Assembly (NCBI RefSeq): GCF_018390575.1
Contig: NZ_JAHBCJ010000001.1
Span: forward strand, 372,001-436,000
Length of the DNA stretch: 64,000 nucleotides
Source of the DNA: Bhargavaea massiliensis
GTDB lineage: Bacteria > Bacillota > Bacilli > Bacillales_A > Planococcaceae
Reading direction: 5' to 3'
Numbering within the stretch: position 1 is the stretch's first letter; the number at the start of each line of letters is the position of its first letter. Below, in pieces: positions 23,795 through 33,404 of this stretch. The notes beneath the pieces are model-generated. The model saw only the letters and a list, made by a program, of their open reading frames with translations. It was not told the origin of the DNA and searched no databases. The position numbers were made by a program, and so were the translations under genes.

Positions 23795-24742
23795 GCCAGA
23801 CCCGGGGTGGGTCTCAGACTGTAGACAAAGTGAGTGTAATGCTCCTTTGTCTGCAGTTTTTTCTTTTCCTGAAAATCCTCCGGATTTCCGCTGCGGGCCC
23901 TCGCTTACCGCGGGCGTTGCCTTAGCCGGCGCCAGTACGAAGACTGGCGTCTGTGCGCATCGCGAAGCGTTGCGCAACATCCTGCGGGGTCTTCGGCTAA
24001 CGCTTTTCCCGCAGGTGTCTCGGGCCCTCCGCTTCAATCCGCCATATGGCTTATTGAGGCAAACGGTACCTGTTTATATAATCGAGTTAACAGACTACAA
24101 AACGGGTGATGAACATGTTGTCAAAATCGAATGGAACCAATCGTGATCAACTGGAAATGGTCTCGCTTGATGAGATGGTCCCGGAGGACTATCTGGTCAG
24201 GAAACTCGAGAAAGCCATCGACTTTTCGTTCATTTATGACCTTGTCGAGGATCTGTACTCGGACCGTGGCCGCCCCGGCGTAGATCCGGTTGTCCTCATC
24301 AAGCTGCCATTTCTCCAGTACACCTTTGGCATCCGTTCAATGCGTCGGACCATCGAAGAGGTCAATACGAACCTGGCTTACCGCTAGTTCCTGGGCTTCG
24401 GCTTCTATGATAACGTGCCACATTTTTAGACTTTCGGTGAGAACTACGAACGGCGTTTCAAGGACACGGATCTATTTGAACAGATCTTCTACCGGATCCT
24501 GAAACAGGTGGCGGACCGTGGGCTGCTCCGGGCGGAGCACGTGTTTATCGACTCTACTCACGTCAGGCGAATTTCTTGCTGGACCTGGGAGTCACCGGAA
24601 CCGGCCTGAAGGACGGACTTCCAACGGCCACTCCCGGGGACCAGACACGCGTTATATCCATAAAAATGACAAAACGGACCCAGAAAGACTTCTCCTGGGT
24701 CCGTTTTGTCTACAGTCTGGCCAGACCCGGGGTGGGTCTGGC
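23795..24742. mobile_element. Decayed IS1182-type insertion sequence
   Basis: About 0.95 kb bounded by inverted repeats: GCCAGACCC-N5-GGGTCT then CAGACTGTAGACAAA on the left, and the same in reverse on the right (TTTGTCTACAGTCTGG then the hairpin ending TCTGGC at 24742). Each end therefore holds its own terminator-like hairpin. Intact IS1182 elements are usually 1.6 to 1.9 kb, so nearly half is lost. A further hairpin (AAAACGGACCCAG with its mirror) lies near the right end. Confidence 0.8.
24106..24640 (+). pseudogene. IS1182-family transposase remnant
   Basis: The first 94 codons read as the N-terminus of an IS1182-type DDE transposase (SLDEMVPEDYLVRKLEKAID, then DRGRPGVDPVVLIKL and GIRSMRRTIEEVNTNLAYR). 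A TAG at 24385 interrupts it; the same frame goes on with FLGFGFYDNVPHF, another stop, and ERRFKDTDLFEQIFYRILKQ up to HVFIDSTHV. The catalytic core and C-terminus are deleted, so the element cannot move by itself. Confidence 0.85.
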
Positions 24743-24756
24743 ATCTTTTTTACACC

Positions 24757-25491
24757 TTATAAAAAGTTCTCCGCCGCAATCTCGACGATCAGCAGAAGTG
24801 TGACCAACCGCAGTATCGGCTTAATGAACCGCGGATTGATTTTTTCGGCGATGTGGACGCCGACCCGTGCGCCGGTCAGCGAGCCGAGCATAAGTGCGAT
24901 GGCAACCGGCCAGATGATGTGGCCCGATGTGATGTAGCCGATCGCCGCTCCGAATGCGCTTGAGAACGTGGCGACACGAACAAATCCGATCGCCCGGATA
25001 TAGGAAATGTTCAGGTGGCCAAACAGCTGCAGGAGAATCGTCGCCTGGCCGGGCCCGAACAGCCCGTCATAAATGCCGACGCCGAACAGGCTCGGAATGG
25101 CGGTCTTGCTTGGCGTCAGCTTCGCATCCCCGCTGAAGTCCCCTTTTGAGAGGAAAGAAAAGATGAATGCCACGATCAGCAGCACCGATGCGACCGTCAG
25201 CATCGTCCCCTCGCTCAGCCCGTTTGCGATAAATCCGCCGGCAAGCCCGCCCGAAAGCGACACCGGCATGATCCAGTACAGTTCCCTAAAGGAGATTTTC
25301 TTCTTCAGGAGGACCGTCAAAAACGTCGAAAGCGAACTGACTGTATTGGAGATCTTGCTCGCCCCGACCGCGGCGTGGACCGGTATGCCGATCAGGAGCA
25401 TCGCCGGCAACGTAATCAGCCCGCCGCCTCCGGCAAGCGTCCCGATCGTCACCGCCACGAGCCCGATAAAAAACAGCCCGATGTATTCCAT
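24757..25491 (-). CDS. TSUP-family (TauE/SafE) membrane permease
   Basis: 244 aa with about eight membrane helices and the glycine-rich family start GTLAGGGGLITLPAMLLIGIP (about 16-36) and its weaker second copy (LFGVGIYDGLFGPGQATILL, about 130-149). TSUP proteins move organosulfur anions such as sulfite or sulfonates out of, or into, cells; the substrate here is unknown. ATG at 25491 after GGGAGGTGCGGTG. It is divergent from the sigma factor gene; a 16-bp palindrome lies between them. Confidence 0.85.
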   Translation of the reverse strand: MEYIGLFFIGLVAVTIGTLAGGGGLITLPAMLLIGIPVHAAVGASKISNTVSSLSTFLTVLLKKKISFRELYWIMPVSLSGGLAGGFIANGLSEGTMLTVASVLLIVAFIFSFLSKGDFSGDAKLTPSKTAIPSLFGVGIYDGLFGPGQATILLQLFGHLNISYIRAIGFVRVATFSSAFGAAIGYITSGHIIWPVAIALMLGSLTGARVGVHIAEKINPRFIKPILRLVTLLLIVEIAAENFL

Positions 25492-25562
25492 CACCGCACC
25501 TCCCTCTTTAGTTGGTAATATTAGTATACGATGAGTTTTCCGATAAGAAAATTAGATTGTTT

Positions 25563-25578
25563 TTATGTATTAACATAA
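25563..25578. promoter_or_regulatory. Palindrome in the TSUP/sigma divergent region
   Basis: TTATGT-ATTA-ACATAA, a perfect 6-bp inverted repeat, 72 bp from one start and 73 bp from the other. Possible operator of unknown regulator. Confidence 0.35.
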
Positions 25579-25650
25579 GTGTTTATTATCGACGAAGGTG
25601 AGTCCGGAAAGGATCGGCATCCGTCTAATCATTGAAAAGGAGGTGAGCGC

Positions 25651-26202
25651 TTGGACATCATGGCACACAGTCCCGCTGAAACAAGCGCGGGGCACCGCGA
25701 GCTGTTCGACAGCCTCGTCCGCCTCCATGCGGACGAGCTGAAGCGGCTCGCTTATATCTATGTCCACGACCGTGCAGAGTGCGAGGACATTGTCCAGGAA
25801 GTGTTTATCAGCTGCTACAAGAACCTGGGGAACTTTAGGCATGAATCTGAATACAAAACGTGGCTGATCCGGATCACCATCAACAAATGCAAAGACCATC
25901 ACCGGAAATGGAGTATCCGTAACCTGGTCTACAAACCGGTCATCAGCCTGTTCAAAGCCGGCCCTTCCGCTGAAGAAAAGCTAATCGGCCGTCACCACTC
26001 CATGGAAATGATCGGCCGGATTTCCGCGCTCCCCGCGAAGTACAAGGAAGTGCTGATCCTCTATTATTATCAGGACATGGGCGTAGCAGAGATTGGCGAG
26101 GTTCTGGACATGAACGTCAGCACCGTCAAAACCAGGCTTCAGCGCGGCCGGGAATCCCTGAAGCGCTCACTGGAAAGGAGCGAGGAAAATGGATCCGTTT
26201 GA
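25651..26202 (+). CDS. ECF-type RNA polymerase sigma factor
   Basis: 183 aa extracytoplasmic-function sigma factor. The start is TTG at 25651 (AAAGGAGGTGAGCGC before it). Region 2 covers about 20-85 (RLAYIYVHDRAECEDIVQEVF, then YKTWLIRITINKC) and region 4 about 120-175 (ISALPAKYKEVLILYYYQDM, then STVKTRLQRGRESLKRSL). It overlaps the anti-sigma gene by 14 bp, the usual pair that answers envelope stress. No convincing autoregulatory ECF promoter was found upstream. The exact ECF group was not resolved. Confidence 0.93.
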   Translation: MDIMAHSPAETSAGHRELFDSLVRLHADELKRLAYIYVHDRAECEDIVQEVFISCYKNLGNFRHESEYKTWLIRITINKCKDHHRKWSIRNLVYKPVISLFKAGPSAEEKLIGRHHSMEMIGRISALPAKYKEVLILYYYQDMGVAEIGEVLDMNVSTVKTRLQRGRESLKRSLERSEENGSV

Positions 26203-26869
26203 TCGAAAAGTCTCAGCGGAGTTGAAACAGTCGGTGGAAAGCGACATACACTTCACGGCACGTGAGGAAGAAAGACTGTACTCCGCCATTCATGAAGGGA
26301 AGAAGCAAAAGGCCCGCCCGCTCTATTGGGTGGTCGCAGCAGCAGCAATCGCCCTTTTCCTCCTTCTCGGGGCTTCATTCCTGATGTCGGATCTGGCTGA
26401 AGTGCCATCGGCATCCTCTGAAACAACCCCTCCGGATCCGTCCATTACGCACACAGATGTCAGTCCGGGGAAATCTACAGCCGTACTGGCGGATGACGGG
26501 CTCTGGGAAGAACTTAAGAACGTTGAACTGACTTCCCGTGAGATTAGCCGGAGCGAACGGGCGACCAGCTATGAATTCACGATCGTGAATCGCTCTTCCA
26601 TCCGTCTTGTCGGTCTCCGGCTGTATGCGAGCTATGACCGGAACGACAACAATCAGATTCAGGGCAATCCATTCCGTGCTTCCCTGTTCTCCGACCGGGA
26701 ACTGGCGCCGGGCGAAACGCACTCTTTCACAACGAGCCTGCCGTCTGCTGTTTTCCGCGAGGACAAGGTGAATTTGAACAGCCTCACCCTCGACCTGGAA
26801 GGGTACGCCGGGGAAATGAAGCCGGAGCGTTATTTCTCCATTGGCCGATCCGAAAGTGTTGCGGAATAA
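26189..26869 (+). CDS. Membrane-bound anti-sigma factor
   Basis: 226 aa. A cytosolic N-terminal part of about 45 residues (sigma-binding) is followed by one membrane helix (about 47-67, YWVVAAAAIALFLLLGASFL) and an extracytoplasmic part with a beta-rich domain (about 105-220; ATSYEFTIVNRSSIRLVGLR) that may sense the signal. Overlap with the sigma gene and the single-pass topology support the role. Its terminator follows. Confidence 0.8.
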   Translation: MDPFDRKVSAELKQSVESDIHFTAREEERLYSAIHEGKKQKARPLYWVVAAAAIALFLLLGASFLMSDLAEVPSASSETTPPDPSITHTDVSPGKSTAVLADDGLWEELKNVELTSREISRSERATSYEFTIVNRSSIRLVGLRLYASYDRNDNNQIQGNPFRASLFSDRELAPGETHSFTTSLPSAVFREDKVNLNSLTLDLEGYAGEMKPERYFSIGRSESVAE

Positions 26870-26879
26870 GTCAACGCAT

Positions 26880-26917
26880 GAAAAGCACCCGTGGCCTGAG
26901 TGATCCCGGGTGCTTTG
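26880..26917. terminator. Bidirectional terminator
   Basis: AAAGCACCCG pairs with CGGGTGCTTT. The minus-strand side has TTTT after the stem. Confidence 0.75.
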
Positions 26918-26921
26918 GTGA

Positions 26922-27875
26922 TTATGAAAGAATAATTTCCCGCTCCCGCGCGGCGAGACGTGCAATCTCTTCATCGGTCCGTGTCAGCCGGTCACGGAGT
27001 TCCCGGAGCACACGTTCGACATCTGCGAGGACACGGTCCAGCTCGCCTTTTGCTTCCGTGATCCGCGAGTGGACCATCCAGTCGGTGAACATGTTGTCGA
27101 AGAAGAAGTCCGTGAAATTCAGGAAGTCTCCCTTGTTGACCGTCAGGCGCTGCTGGTCAAATTCCTCAACGTCCGCGAGCTCCGACTGGAACCGGCGCAG
27201 CGCGCGCTGCGCGCGGTGGATCTTGTCATCGGAGCTGTTGATGCTGGAATACTTCATCGCCGTGACAATCATCCCCCCGCCGAGGAACGTGTCCCACATC
27301 GACATCCCTTCCGCATTGCCGAGCTGGCTCATCGCGGACTGCAGCACCCGGCCGGCATCCTGGCCTGCGTGGATCGCTTCCTCAATTTCCCTTCGCAGTG
27401 ACTGGAGGCCCGCCCGTTCGTCGGCCACCTGCTGGAGCTTCCTGACTGCAGTTTCGTCGTTGTTGCGCATCCACAGTTCCTTTTCCTGAACGAACGCTTC
27501 CCAGTCGTCATCGAGGAACTCATACTCCGGCCGGTCGAGCTCAGCCTTTAGCGCGGCCGTTTCTTCTTCCAGGTCCATGAGCACTTTCTCTGCCTCATTG
27601 AACTTCAGCTCGGCTTCCGCCGCCTCGTTTAGTTCCTTTTCCATGATTTCATCCATCTTGCCGGTCAGCTGGCGGAACTTGTTGGCGAACGAAAACTGGC
27701 CAAGCTTGAGAACGTCCTGCTGCTCTTTAGTGAGATGGGCCTTTAGCCGGTCATAATTGCGTCTGGCCTCGGCGCGCTCGGCCTCTTTTGATTCATACCG
27801 TTTTTTCATCCGGTCCCGCTCCGTCATGCGCATCCGGAGCTCGGTCTGCCTGTCGTAGATTTCTTCCCTCATCAT
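26922..27875 (-). CDS. Long coiled-coil protein of unknown function
   Basis: 317 aa, not recognised. The start at 27875 follows GGGGGTG; a GTG three codons upstream lies within that ribosome site. Nearly the whole protein is charged helix and coiled coil (about 1-60, 75-175 and 265-317). A middle part (about 190-225, SMWDTFLGGGMIVTAMKYS) is glycine-rich and hydrophobic and could insert into or touch a membrane. It resembles coiled-coil proteins that are widespread in Bacillales without a known role. Single gene. Confidence 0.65.
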   Translation of the reverse strand: MMREEIYDRQTELRMRMTERDRMKKRYESKEAERAEARRNYDRLKAHLTKEQQDVLKLGQFSFANKFRQLTGKMDEIMEKELNEAAEAELKFNEAEKVLMDLEEETAALKAELDRPEYEFLDDDWEAFVQEKELWMRNNDETAVRKLQQVADERAGLQSLRREIEEAIHAGQDAGRVLQSAMSQLGNAEGMSMWDTFLGGGMIVTAMKYSSINSSDDKIHRAQRALRRFQSELADVEEFDQQRLTVNKGDFLNFTDFFFDNMFTDWMVHSRITEAKGELDRVLADVERVLRELRDRLTRTDEEIARLAAREREIILS

Positions 27876-27997
27876 TCCAAGCACCCCCTGATTTACCTAC
27901 GATTTTATCACTCTGAAGTTTCATTTTCCCATTTCTTGACGAACATCAACGTCTTTTTGACAGAATTGCGGTACGCTTTTGCAAAGAGGTGATGGAG

Positions 27998-28467
27998 ATG
28001 GCCCGGAAAACTCTGGTGATGCTGCTCGTGCTGCTGATTGCGGGATGCGGCCGGGAAGCCGGACCGCGCCTGCTTTCCCACCCCGTTCCTGATCAGCAAG
28101 TGGCTTCTTCCCTTGCCGGAGTTTCTTTGGAAGTCCTGGACGTCCGTCCGGCTGAAGGCCGGCATGAAATCGTTTATGAACTGTTGAACCTCAGTGATGA
28201 AGCACTGGGTTACGGCAGTTATGCGGCGCTGGAGAAAAAGTCGGCAGGCGGCTGGCATGGCGTCATTTATTCCGACGCCGTGTTTTACCGGGATCCGGGG
28301 TTCAGGGATTCGGGAAAGATGCTGCAGCCGGGCGGAGTGGAGCGGATGACCTTGGATACCGAGACCTCGGCATCGCGCTTTCGCCGGGTGCCTATCGGCT
28401 CGTGAAAACCGTATTTGGAACTGATAGCTTGGAGCTATCCATGGCGGCCGAGTTTGAGATCCAATAA
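27998..28467 (+). pseudogene. Frameshifted lipoprotein gene (Ig-like domain)
   Basis: Starts as a lipoprotein (MARKTLVMLLVLLIAGC, lipobox LIAGC) with a beta-sandwich part like the immunoglobulin-like Bacillus lipoproteins (VSLEVLDVRPAEGRHEIVYE). The frame ends at 28405, but the next frame continues without a gap in sense: DLGIALSPGAYRLVKTVFG, then LELSMAAEFEIQ and a stop at 28467. So one base is gained or lost near 28365-28372. A sequencing error would give an intact gene of about 156 aa. Confidence 0.75.
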
Positions 28468-28503
28468 AAGCCGTGCGGCGGGCAATTCCCGCTGCACGGC
28501 TTT
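28466..28503. terminator. Bidirectional terminator
   Basis: AAAGCCGTGC-GCGGG pairs with CCCGC-GCACGGCTTT with one bulge, A-rich before and T-rich after. Confidence 0.8.
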
Positions 28504-28508
28504 GTCTG

Positions 28509-28988
28509 TCATGAATGCTTGATCTGCTGGCGTTCATGCCGGTTTGCCCGGCGCGCAGGGCCTTTGTCGAACAGCGCTTTTTCCGCTTTGGTCTCCGGAT
28601 AAACCGGGGAGATCGGCGTCGGCTTGTTTTCTTCATCCATCGCGACCATCGTGACGAACGATTCGGTCGTCAGCTTGCGTGCACCGGTGACGATATCCAC
28701 CGAGTGCACCTGGACAAACACTTCCATCGACGTCCGCCCGGTCGAGCACACAACGGCTTCAATCTCGAGCACATCCCCGACTCTCGCAGGCGAAACAAAG
28801 TCCACCGAGTCGATCGACGCTGTGACAACTGCCGCTCCGGCATGCTTCATCGCGGCGATGGCGGACATCTCATCAAGATAAGCCAGCACCTGGCCGCCGA
28901 AAATGGTTCCGTGATGGTTCGTGTCCGGCGGCATGACGAGTTTCGTCGTTCTCGTCCGCGACCGGCTCATCGGAATCGCTTCTGACAT
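28509..28988 (-). CDS. Acyl-CoA thioesterase (hotdog fold, YkhA-like)
   Basis: 159 aa single-hotdog thioesterase of the YciA/YkhA type, which hydrolyses acyl-CoA to fatty acid and CoA in the cytosol. Family pattern: PPDTNHHGTIFGGQVLAYLD (about 20-39, with the catalytic region) and SIDSVDFVSPARVGDVLEIE (about 58-77). ATG after GAGGTG. No operon partner. Confidence 0.9.
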   Translation of the reverse strand: MSEAIPMSRSRTRTTKLVMPPDTNHHGTIFGGQVLAYLDEMSAIAAMKHAGAAVVTASIDSVDFVSPARVGDVLEIEAVVCSTGRTSMEVFVQVHSVDIVTGARKLTTESFVTMVAMDEENKPTPISPVYPETKAEKALFDKGPARRANRHERQQIKHS

Positions 28989-29090
28989 ATGGCAACACCT
29001 CTTCTGTCCGGACCACTATCCGGTTTGGTACGCACCAGTATACCCGAATAGGAGCCGGGATGCATCGCCCAAAGAAAGTGTCCGAATTCT

Positions 29091-29152
29091 TTATTTCAAG
29101 TTGCAGGGCCCTTGTTGCAAATCGCAGGGCCTTGTTGCAACTACGCTCCTCC
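29091..29152. repeat. 21-bp period degenerate tandem array R5
   Basis: Units at 29091, 29112 and 29132 (21 and 20 bp): each has TTxTTxCAA and the first two end in GCAGGGCC. First and second units agree at 15 of 20 positions. Lies between the thioesterase start and the opp terminator. Confidence 0.65.
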
Positions 29153-29162
29153 TATTCCCCAA

Positions 29163-29197
29163 AAGAAAACTCCCCGGCGCGCCGGGGAGTTTCGCCA
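29163..29197. terminator. Terminator of the opp operon
   Basis: ACTCCCCGGC pairs with GCCGGGGAGT with no real loop beyond the central GC, with A-run left and T-run right, so it can act on the minus strand behind oppF. Confidence 0.8.
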
Positions 29198-30241
29198 TCA
29201 AACGGTTTTCGTTTCTTTGCCTTCCTTCGCCATGATTTCCGGGTCGTACAGGTGGCAGGCGACGGAGTGGCCGGGTTCGACTTCGCGGAATTCCGGGTCG
29301 ATTGCCGCGCAGCTGTCCATCGCGAACGGGCAGCGGGTGCGGAACCGGCAGCCGGACGGGATGTCGGTCGGGCTCGGGACGTCGCCTGACAATATGATCT
29401 GCTCGCGGGTGCGTTCCTTTTCAGGATCCGGCAGCGGAATTGCCGACAAAAGGGCCTGGGTGTACGGGTGGAGCGGCTTTTCGTACAGCTCTTCGCTCTC
29501 GGCAAGCTCGACGATCTTGCCGAGATACATGACGGCGATGCGGTCGCTGATGTACTTGACCATCGACAGGTCATGGGCGATGAACAGGTAGGTGAGCCCG
29601 CGCTCTTCCTGCAGCTCCTTGAGCAGGTTCACAATCTGGGCCTGGATTGAGACATCAAGTGCCGCGATCGGTTCGTCGGCGACGATGAACTTCGGCTCGA
29701 CCGCAAGCGCACGCGCGATGCCGATCCGCTGACGCTGGCCGCCGGAGAATTCGTGCGGGTAGCGGCCGGCATGGTTCTTGTTCAGGCCGACCAGCTCAAG
29801 CAGCTCATGGACGCGCTTTTCACGGTCCTTCTGGGACATATTCGGATTGTGGATGACAAGGCCTTCAGAAATGATTTCGGAAACGGTCATCCGCGGGTTC
29901 AGCGACGAATACGGGTCCTGGAAAATCATTTGCACATCGCGGTTGATGCGCTTTTTCGTCTTTCCGGCCAGGCGTCCTTTCAGCTTCAGGCCGTCAAAGT
30001 GGACCTCGCCGTCTGTCGGCTCATAGATCCGTGTGAGTGTCCGGCCGACTGTCGACTTGCCGCATCCGGACTCGCCGACAAGGCCGAGCGTCTCGCCTTT
30101 TTTGATGGAAAAGCTGATGCCGTCAACCGCCTTCAAGACGGTTTTCCGGTTAAGGCGAAAATGCTTTTTCAGGTCGTTCACAACAAGCAGGTCGTCCTGC
30201 CCGGCATTCCTGGTGTGTTGTTCTTTTAATTCGTGTGTCAT
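29198..30241 (-). CDS. oppF: Oligopeptide ABC transporter ATP-binding protein OppF
   Basis: 347 aa ATPase that powers peptide uptake. Walker [10 protein letters not shown] (about 57-65), signature [15 protein letters not shown] (about 164-178), Walker [13 protein letters not shown], and the C-terminal Opp/Dpp motif with CRFRTRCPF (about 306-314). Overlaps oppD by 4 bp. Last gene of oppABCDF. Confidence 0.95.
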   Translation of the reverse strand: MTHELKEQHTRNAGQDDLLVVNDLKKHFRLNRKTVLKAVDGISFSIKKGETLGLVGESGCGKSTVGRTLTRIYEPTDGEVHFDGLKLKGRLAGKTKKRINRDVQMIFQDPYSSLNPRMTVSEIISEGLVIHNPNMSQKDREKRVHELLELVGLNKNHAGRYPHEFSGGQRQRIGIARALAVEPKFIVADEPIAALDVSIQAQIVNLLKELQEERGLTYLFIAHDLSMVKYISDRIAVMYLGKIVELAESEELYEKPLHPYTQALLSAIPLPDPEKERTREQIILSGDVPSPTDIPSGCRFRTRCPFAMDSCAAIDPEFREVEPGHSVACHLYDPEIMAKEGKETKTV

Positions 30242-31317
30242 ACCGGTACTCCTCCCGCTGCGTCGATTGCTGCCTGGTCGGCGGCAATCTCCGACGTCTG
30301 GCGGCCCTGCCGGATCACTTCCGGCACATGGTCTTCCGGCGTGCGCTCATCCTGCAGCCAGCATCGAACAGCCTGTGTGCCGCTCACTGCCGTATAGTCC
30401 GGATGGTAGTCGTGACACACCTTCATCGTATACGGGCAGCGCGCGGCAAACGGACAGCCTGTGCCGAGCGTCGCGGGATCCGGCGGAGAACCCGGGATCG
30501 GGATGAGCGGCTCGGTGCGGGGCGCGTCCAGGTTCGGCATCGACCGGAGCAGGCCGAGCGTGTACGGATGCTGCGGACGGTAGAAAATCTCATCCAGAGT
30601 GCCCTGCTCGACCACTTCCCCCGCATACATGACTGCGACGCGGTCGGCCATGTTGGCCACGACACCGAGGTCGTGCGTGATCAGGATAATTGCAGTGTCC
30701 ATTTTTTCCTGGAGTCCGCGCATAAGCCGGAGGATCTGTGCCTGGATCGTCACGTCGAGCGCCGTCGTCGGTTCGTCCGCGATCAGGACCCGCGGGTTGC
30801 ATGCCAAGGCGATTGCAATGACGACTCGCTGGCGCATCCCCCCGGAAAACTGGTGAGGATATGCATCAAGCCGGTCTACGGCGTTTGGGATGCCGACCAG
30901 TTCAAGCATTTCCTTGGCCCGCTCGCGGGCCTGCTTTTTCGTCAGATTCATATGGCGGGAAAGCCCCTCCATGATCTGCTTGCCGATTTTCATCGTCGGG
31001 TTCAGCGACGTCATCGGATCCTGGAAGACCATCGAGATGTCCGACCCGCGGACGTTCTGAATCTCTTTCTTGGAAAACTTCAGGAGGTCTTTTCCTTCAT
31101 AGAGGATTTCCCCCTCCGGGATGACCGTGTTTTGCTTGGGCAATAGCTGCATGATCGACTTCGCCGTCACCGACTTTCCGGAACCGGACTCGCCGACGAT
31201 GGCGAGCGTCTCCCCTTTTTTCAGAGAAAAGTTGACGCCCCTGACTGCCGGGACCTCGCCGTTGCGGGTCTTGAATGAAACATGCAGGTTGTTGACTTCA
31301 AGGATGTGGTTGTCCAT
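30238..31317 (-). CDS. oppD: Oligopeptide ABC transporter ATP-binding protein OppD
   Basis: 359 aa ATPase partner of OppF. Walker [10 protein letters not shown] (about 37-45), signature [15 protein letters not shown] (about 156-170), Walker [14 protein letters not shown]-terminal [13 protein letters not shown] at 31317 after GAGGGGTC; a GTG five codons upstream lies in the ribosome site. Confidence 0.95.
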   Translation of the reverse strand: MDNHILEVNNLHVSFKTRNGEVPAVRGVNFSLKKGETLAIVGESGSGKSVTAKSIMQLLPKQNTVIPEGEILYEGKDLLKFSKKEIQNVRGSDISMVFQDPMTSLNPTMKIGKQIMEGLSRHMNLTKKQARERAKEMLELVGIPNAVDRLDAYPHQFSGGMRQRVVIAIALACNPRVLIADEPTTALDVTIQAQILRLMRGLQEKMDTAIILITHDLGVVANMADRVAVMYAGEVVEQGTLDEIFYRPQHPYTLGLLRSMPNLDAPRTEPLIPIPGSPPDPATLGTGCPFAARCPYTMKVCHDYHPDYTAVSGTQAVRCWLQDERTPEDHVPEVIRQGRQTSEIAADQAAIDAAGGVPV

Positions 31318-31328
31318 TTTTTGACCCC

Positions 31329-32381
31329 TCACTTTCTCATTTTCGGATCGAGCGCGTCGCGCAGTCCGTCTGCCAGCAGGTTAAAGCAGATCATGACCAG
31401 GCTGATGACGACCGCAGGAATAAGCAGCTTGTACGGGAACGAACGGATGGCATCATAGCCGTCCTCAATGAGCACCCCGAGCGAGGCGAGCGGCGCCTGC
31501 AGCCCAAGGCCGATAAAGCTCAGGAACGCTTCGAAGAAGATCGCCGTCGGGATCGTGAACATGACGGTGACGATGATCGGACCCATGACGTTCGGGAGCA
31601 GATGCTTTCTCATCAGCCTGGAATCCGAGGCGCCGAGCGTCCGTGAGGCGAGGACGAACTCCTGCCCCTTCAGCTGGAGCATCTGGCCCCGGACGACCCG
31701 TGCCATTCCGACCCAGCCGGTGATGATCATCGCCAGGATGATCGACCGGATCCCCGGTTCGAGGATCAGGATAAACAGGATGATCACAATCAGGTTCGGG
31801 ATTCCGGTAAGGACCTCGATGATCCGCTGCATAACGTTGTCGATGCGGCCGCCGTAATAGGCGGAGATGCCGCCATAGATGACCCCGATGACGAGATCAA
31901 GGAACGCTGCGACAAGCGCAATGAAGAGGGAAATCTGCGTCCCCTTCCAGACGCGGGTCCACAGGTCACGCCCGAACTCGTCGGTGCCGAACCAGTAGTT
32001 GGTTTCGACCCCGCGCTGGGCGTACTGGTCGACGCCATTCACGTCTTTCCCGTCAAAGCCGAGCCATTCAAGCCCCGCAACTTTCGGCGGGAGGTTGGAG
32101 TGCGGAATGTGCTGTTCCCGGTATGTGAACTCATTCATCGAAGGGCCGATCAGCGACATGGCACCGAGGATGATCAGGAGAACGAGGGACACGACAGCGC
32201 CCTTGTTTTTGAACAGGCGCTCCCTCGCCTCTTTCCAGAAAGTCGGTGCGGGCGCCGCCAGCTCCTCCCGTGCCGTTGCGTCAAGGGGTTGCGGGACGAA
32301 CAGGTCCGCGGACGGTTCCGCCGGACGGTCTTGGGTGCGGAGATTCTTGTAGTCTCCGTCATTCGGCTGGATAGTCGTCAT
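31329..32381 (-). CDS. oppC: Oligopeptide ABC transporter permease OppC
   Basis: 350 aa permease with six membrane helices and a long cytosolic N-terminal tail (about 60 residues). The EAA-type loop reads REASRTLGASDSRLMRKHLLPN (shortened: LGASDSRLMRKHLL, about 245-258). It shares a 4-bp ATGA overlap with the oppB stop; ATG after AAAGGGGG. Confidence 0.95.
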   Translation of the reverse strand: MTTIQPNDGDYKNLRTQDRPAEPSADLFVPQPLDATAREELAAPAPTFWKEARERLFKNKGAVVSLVLLIILGAMSLIGPSMNEFTYREQHIPHSNLPPKVAGLEWLGFDGKDVNGVDQYAQRGVETNYWFGTDEFGRDLWTRVWKGTQISLFIALVAAFLDLVIGVIYGGISAYYGGRIDNVMQRIIEVLTGIPNLIVIILFILILEPGIRSIILAMIITGWVGMARVVRGQMLQLKGQEFVLASRTLGASDSRLMRKHLLPNVMGPIIVTVMFTIPTAIFFEAFLSFIGLGLQAPLASLGVLIEDGYDAIRSFPYKLLIPAVVISLVMICFNLLADGLRDALDPKMRK

Positions 32382-33310
32382 GCCTTGCTTCCCCCTTTCA
32401 GGTCAATCCGAGGGTCAAGCAGGCCATACAGCACATCGACGACGAAGACGACGAAGATGAAGAGCGCACTGTAAAGCAGCGTGATGCCCATGATGACGCT
32501 GTAGTCGAGCACGAGGATCGACAGCGTGAACTGCTCGCCGAGCCCCGGGACACCGAAGATCTTCTCGATGACGAGGGTGCCCGTCATGATCGAGACGGCG
32601 AGCGGGCCGAGCATCGTGACGACCGGGATGAGGGCATTCCGGATGACGTGCTTCCAGATGACGCCGGACTCATTCAGCCCCTTGGCCCTGGCCGTCGTGA
32701 CATAATCCTGCCCGAGCACCTCGAGCATCTCGCTCCGGATAAACCGGGCGACGGTCGCGATGACTGTCACGGACAGCGCAAGCGACGGCAAAATGGTGCT
32801 TTGGTAGTTTTCCCACAGCGCGACCGGCAGCCAGCCGAGCTTGACGCCGATGTAGTACTGAAGAAGCGCCGCGAAGACGAATGACGGGATCGACATGCCG
32901 AGTACGGCGATGGTCACCGAAACATAGTCAATCGCGGTGTTGTGGCGGAGTGCGGAAATAATGCCGAGCACAAGGCCGATGATCGTACCGAACACGAGCC
33001 CCTGCAGGCCAATCATCGCGGAAGGTCCAATCCGGTCGCCGATCATGCTCATGACGGTACGGCCCTGGTACTGGAATGAATAGCCGAGATCTCCCTGGAT
33101 CAGGTTGCCGATATAAGTGAGGTACTGGATCGCCACCGGCTTATCGAGCCCATATTTCGCATCGAGTATGGCCCGCTGCGACTCGGTCAGCTTTTCCGCG
33201 TTCGAGTATGGCGTGCCCGGAAGAAGCTGCATGAGCAGGAACGTCGCGGTCACGATGATGAACAGCGTGATTACGGCATAGGCAAAGCGTTGTATTAGAT
33301 AGCGTTTCAT
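32378..33310 (-). CDS. oppB: Oligopeptide ABC transporter permease OppB
   Basis: 310 aa permease with six membrane helices (MKRYLIQRFAYAVITLFIIV at the start) and the loop ARAKGLNESGVIWKHVIRNA (about 205-224). ATG at 33310 was chosen because the ribosome site GAGGTG precedes it; an upstream GTG lies within that site. Confidence 0.95.
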   Translation of the reverse strand: MKRYLIQRFAYAVITLFIIVTATFLLMQLLPGTPYSNAEKLTESQRAILDAKYGLDKPVAIQYLTYIGNLIQGDLGYSFQYQGRTVMSMIGDRIGPSAMIGLQGLVFGTIIGLVLGIISALRHNTAIDYVSVTIAVLGMSIPSFVFAALLQYYIGVKLGWLPVALWENYQSTILPSLALSVTVIATVARFIRSEMLEVLGQDYVTTARAKGLNESGVIWKHVIRNALIPVVTMLGPLAVSIMTGTLVIEKIFGVPGLGEQFTLSILVLDYSVIMGITLLYSALFIFVVFVVDVLYGLLDPRIDLKGGSKA

Positions 33311-33349
33311 GATGTCGGTCACCTCGCTTTAGATGGGTGCGGCTGAATA

Positions 33350-33392
33350 CACGAAAAGCGGGGCCGCACCAGTGGCTCCCCGCTTGTCTGCT
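33350..33392 (-). terminator. Attenuator hairpin between oppA and oppB
   Basis: On the minus strand AAGCGGGG pairs with CCCCGCTT followed by TTCGTG. Between binding-protein and permease genes, as at 790-830, it probably lowers downstream expression. Confidence 0.65.
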
Positions 33393-33404
33393 GCTATAAA
33401 AGGA

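Noticed and set aside
25521-25650. ECF-type autoregulatory promoter before the sigma gene
   Set aside because: A CCGTC -10-like element exists, but no AAC-type -35 at the needed distance.
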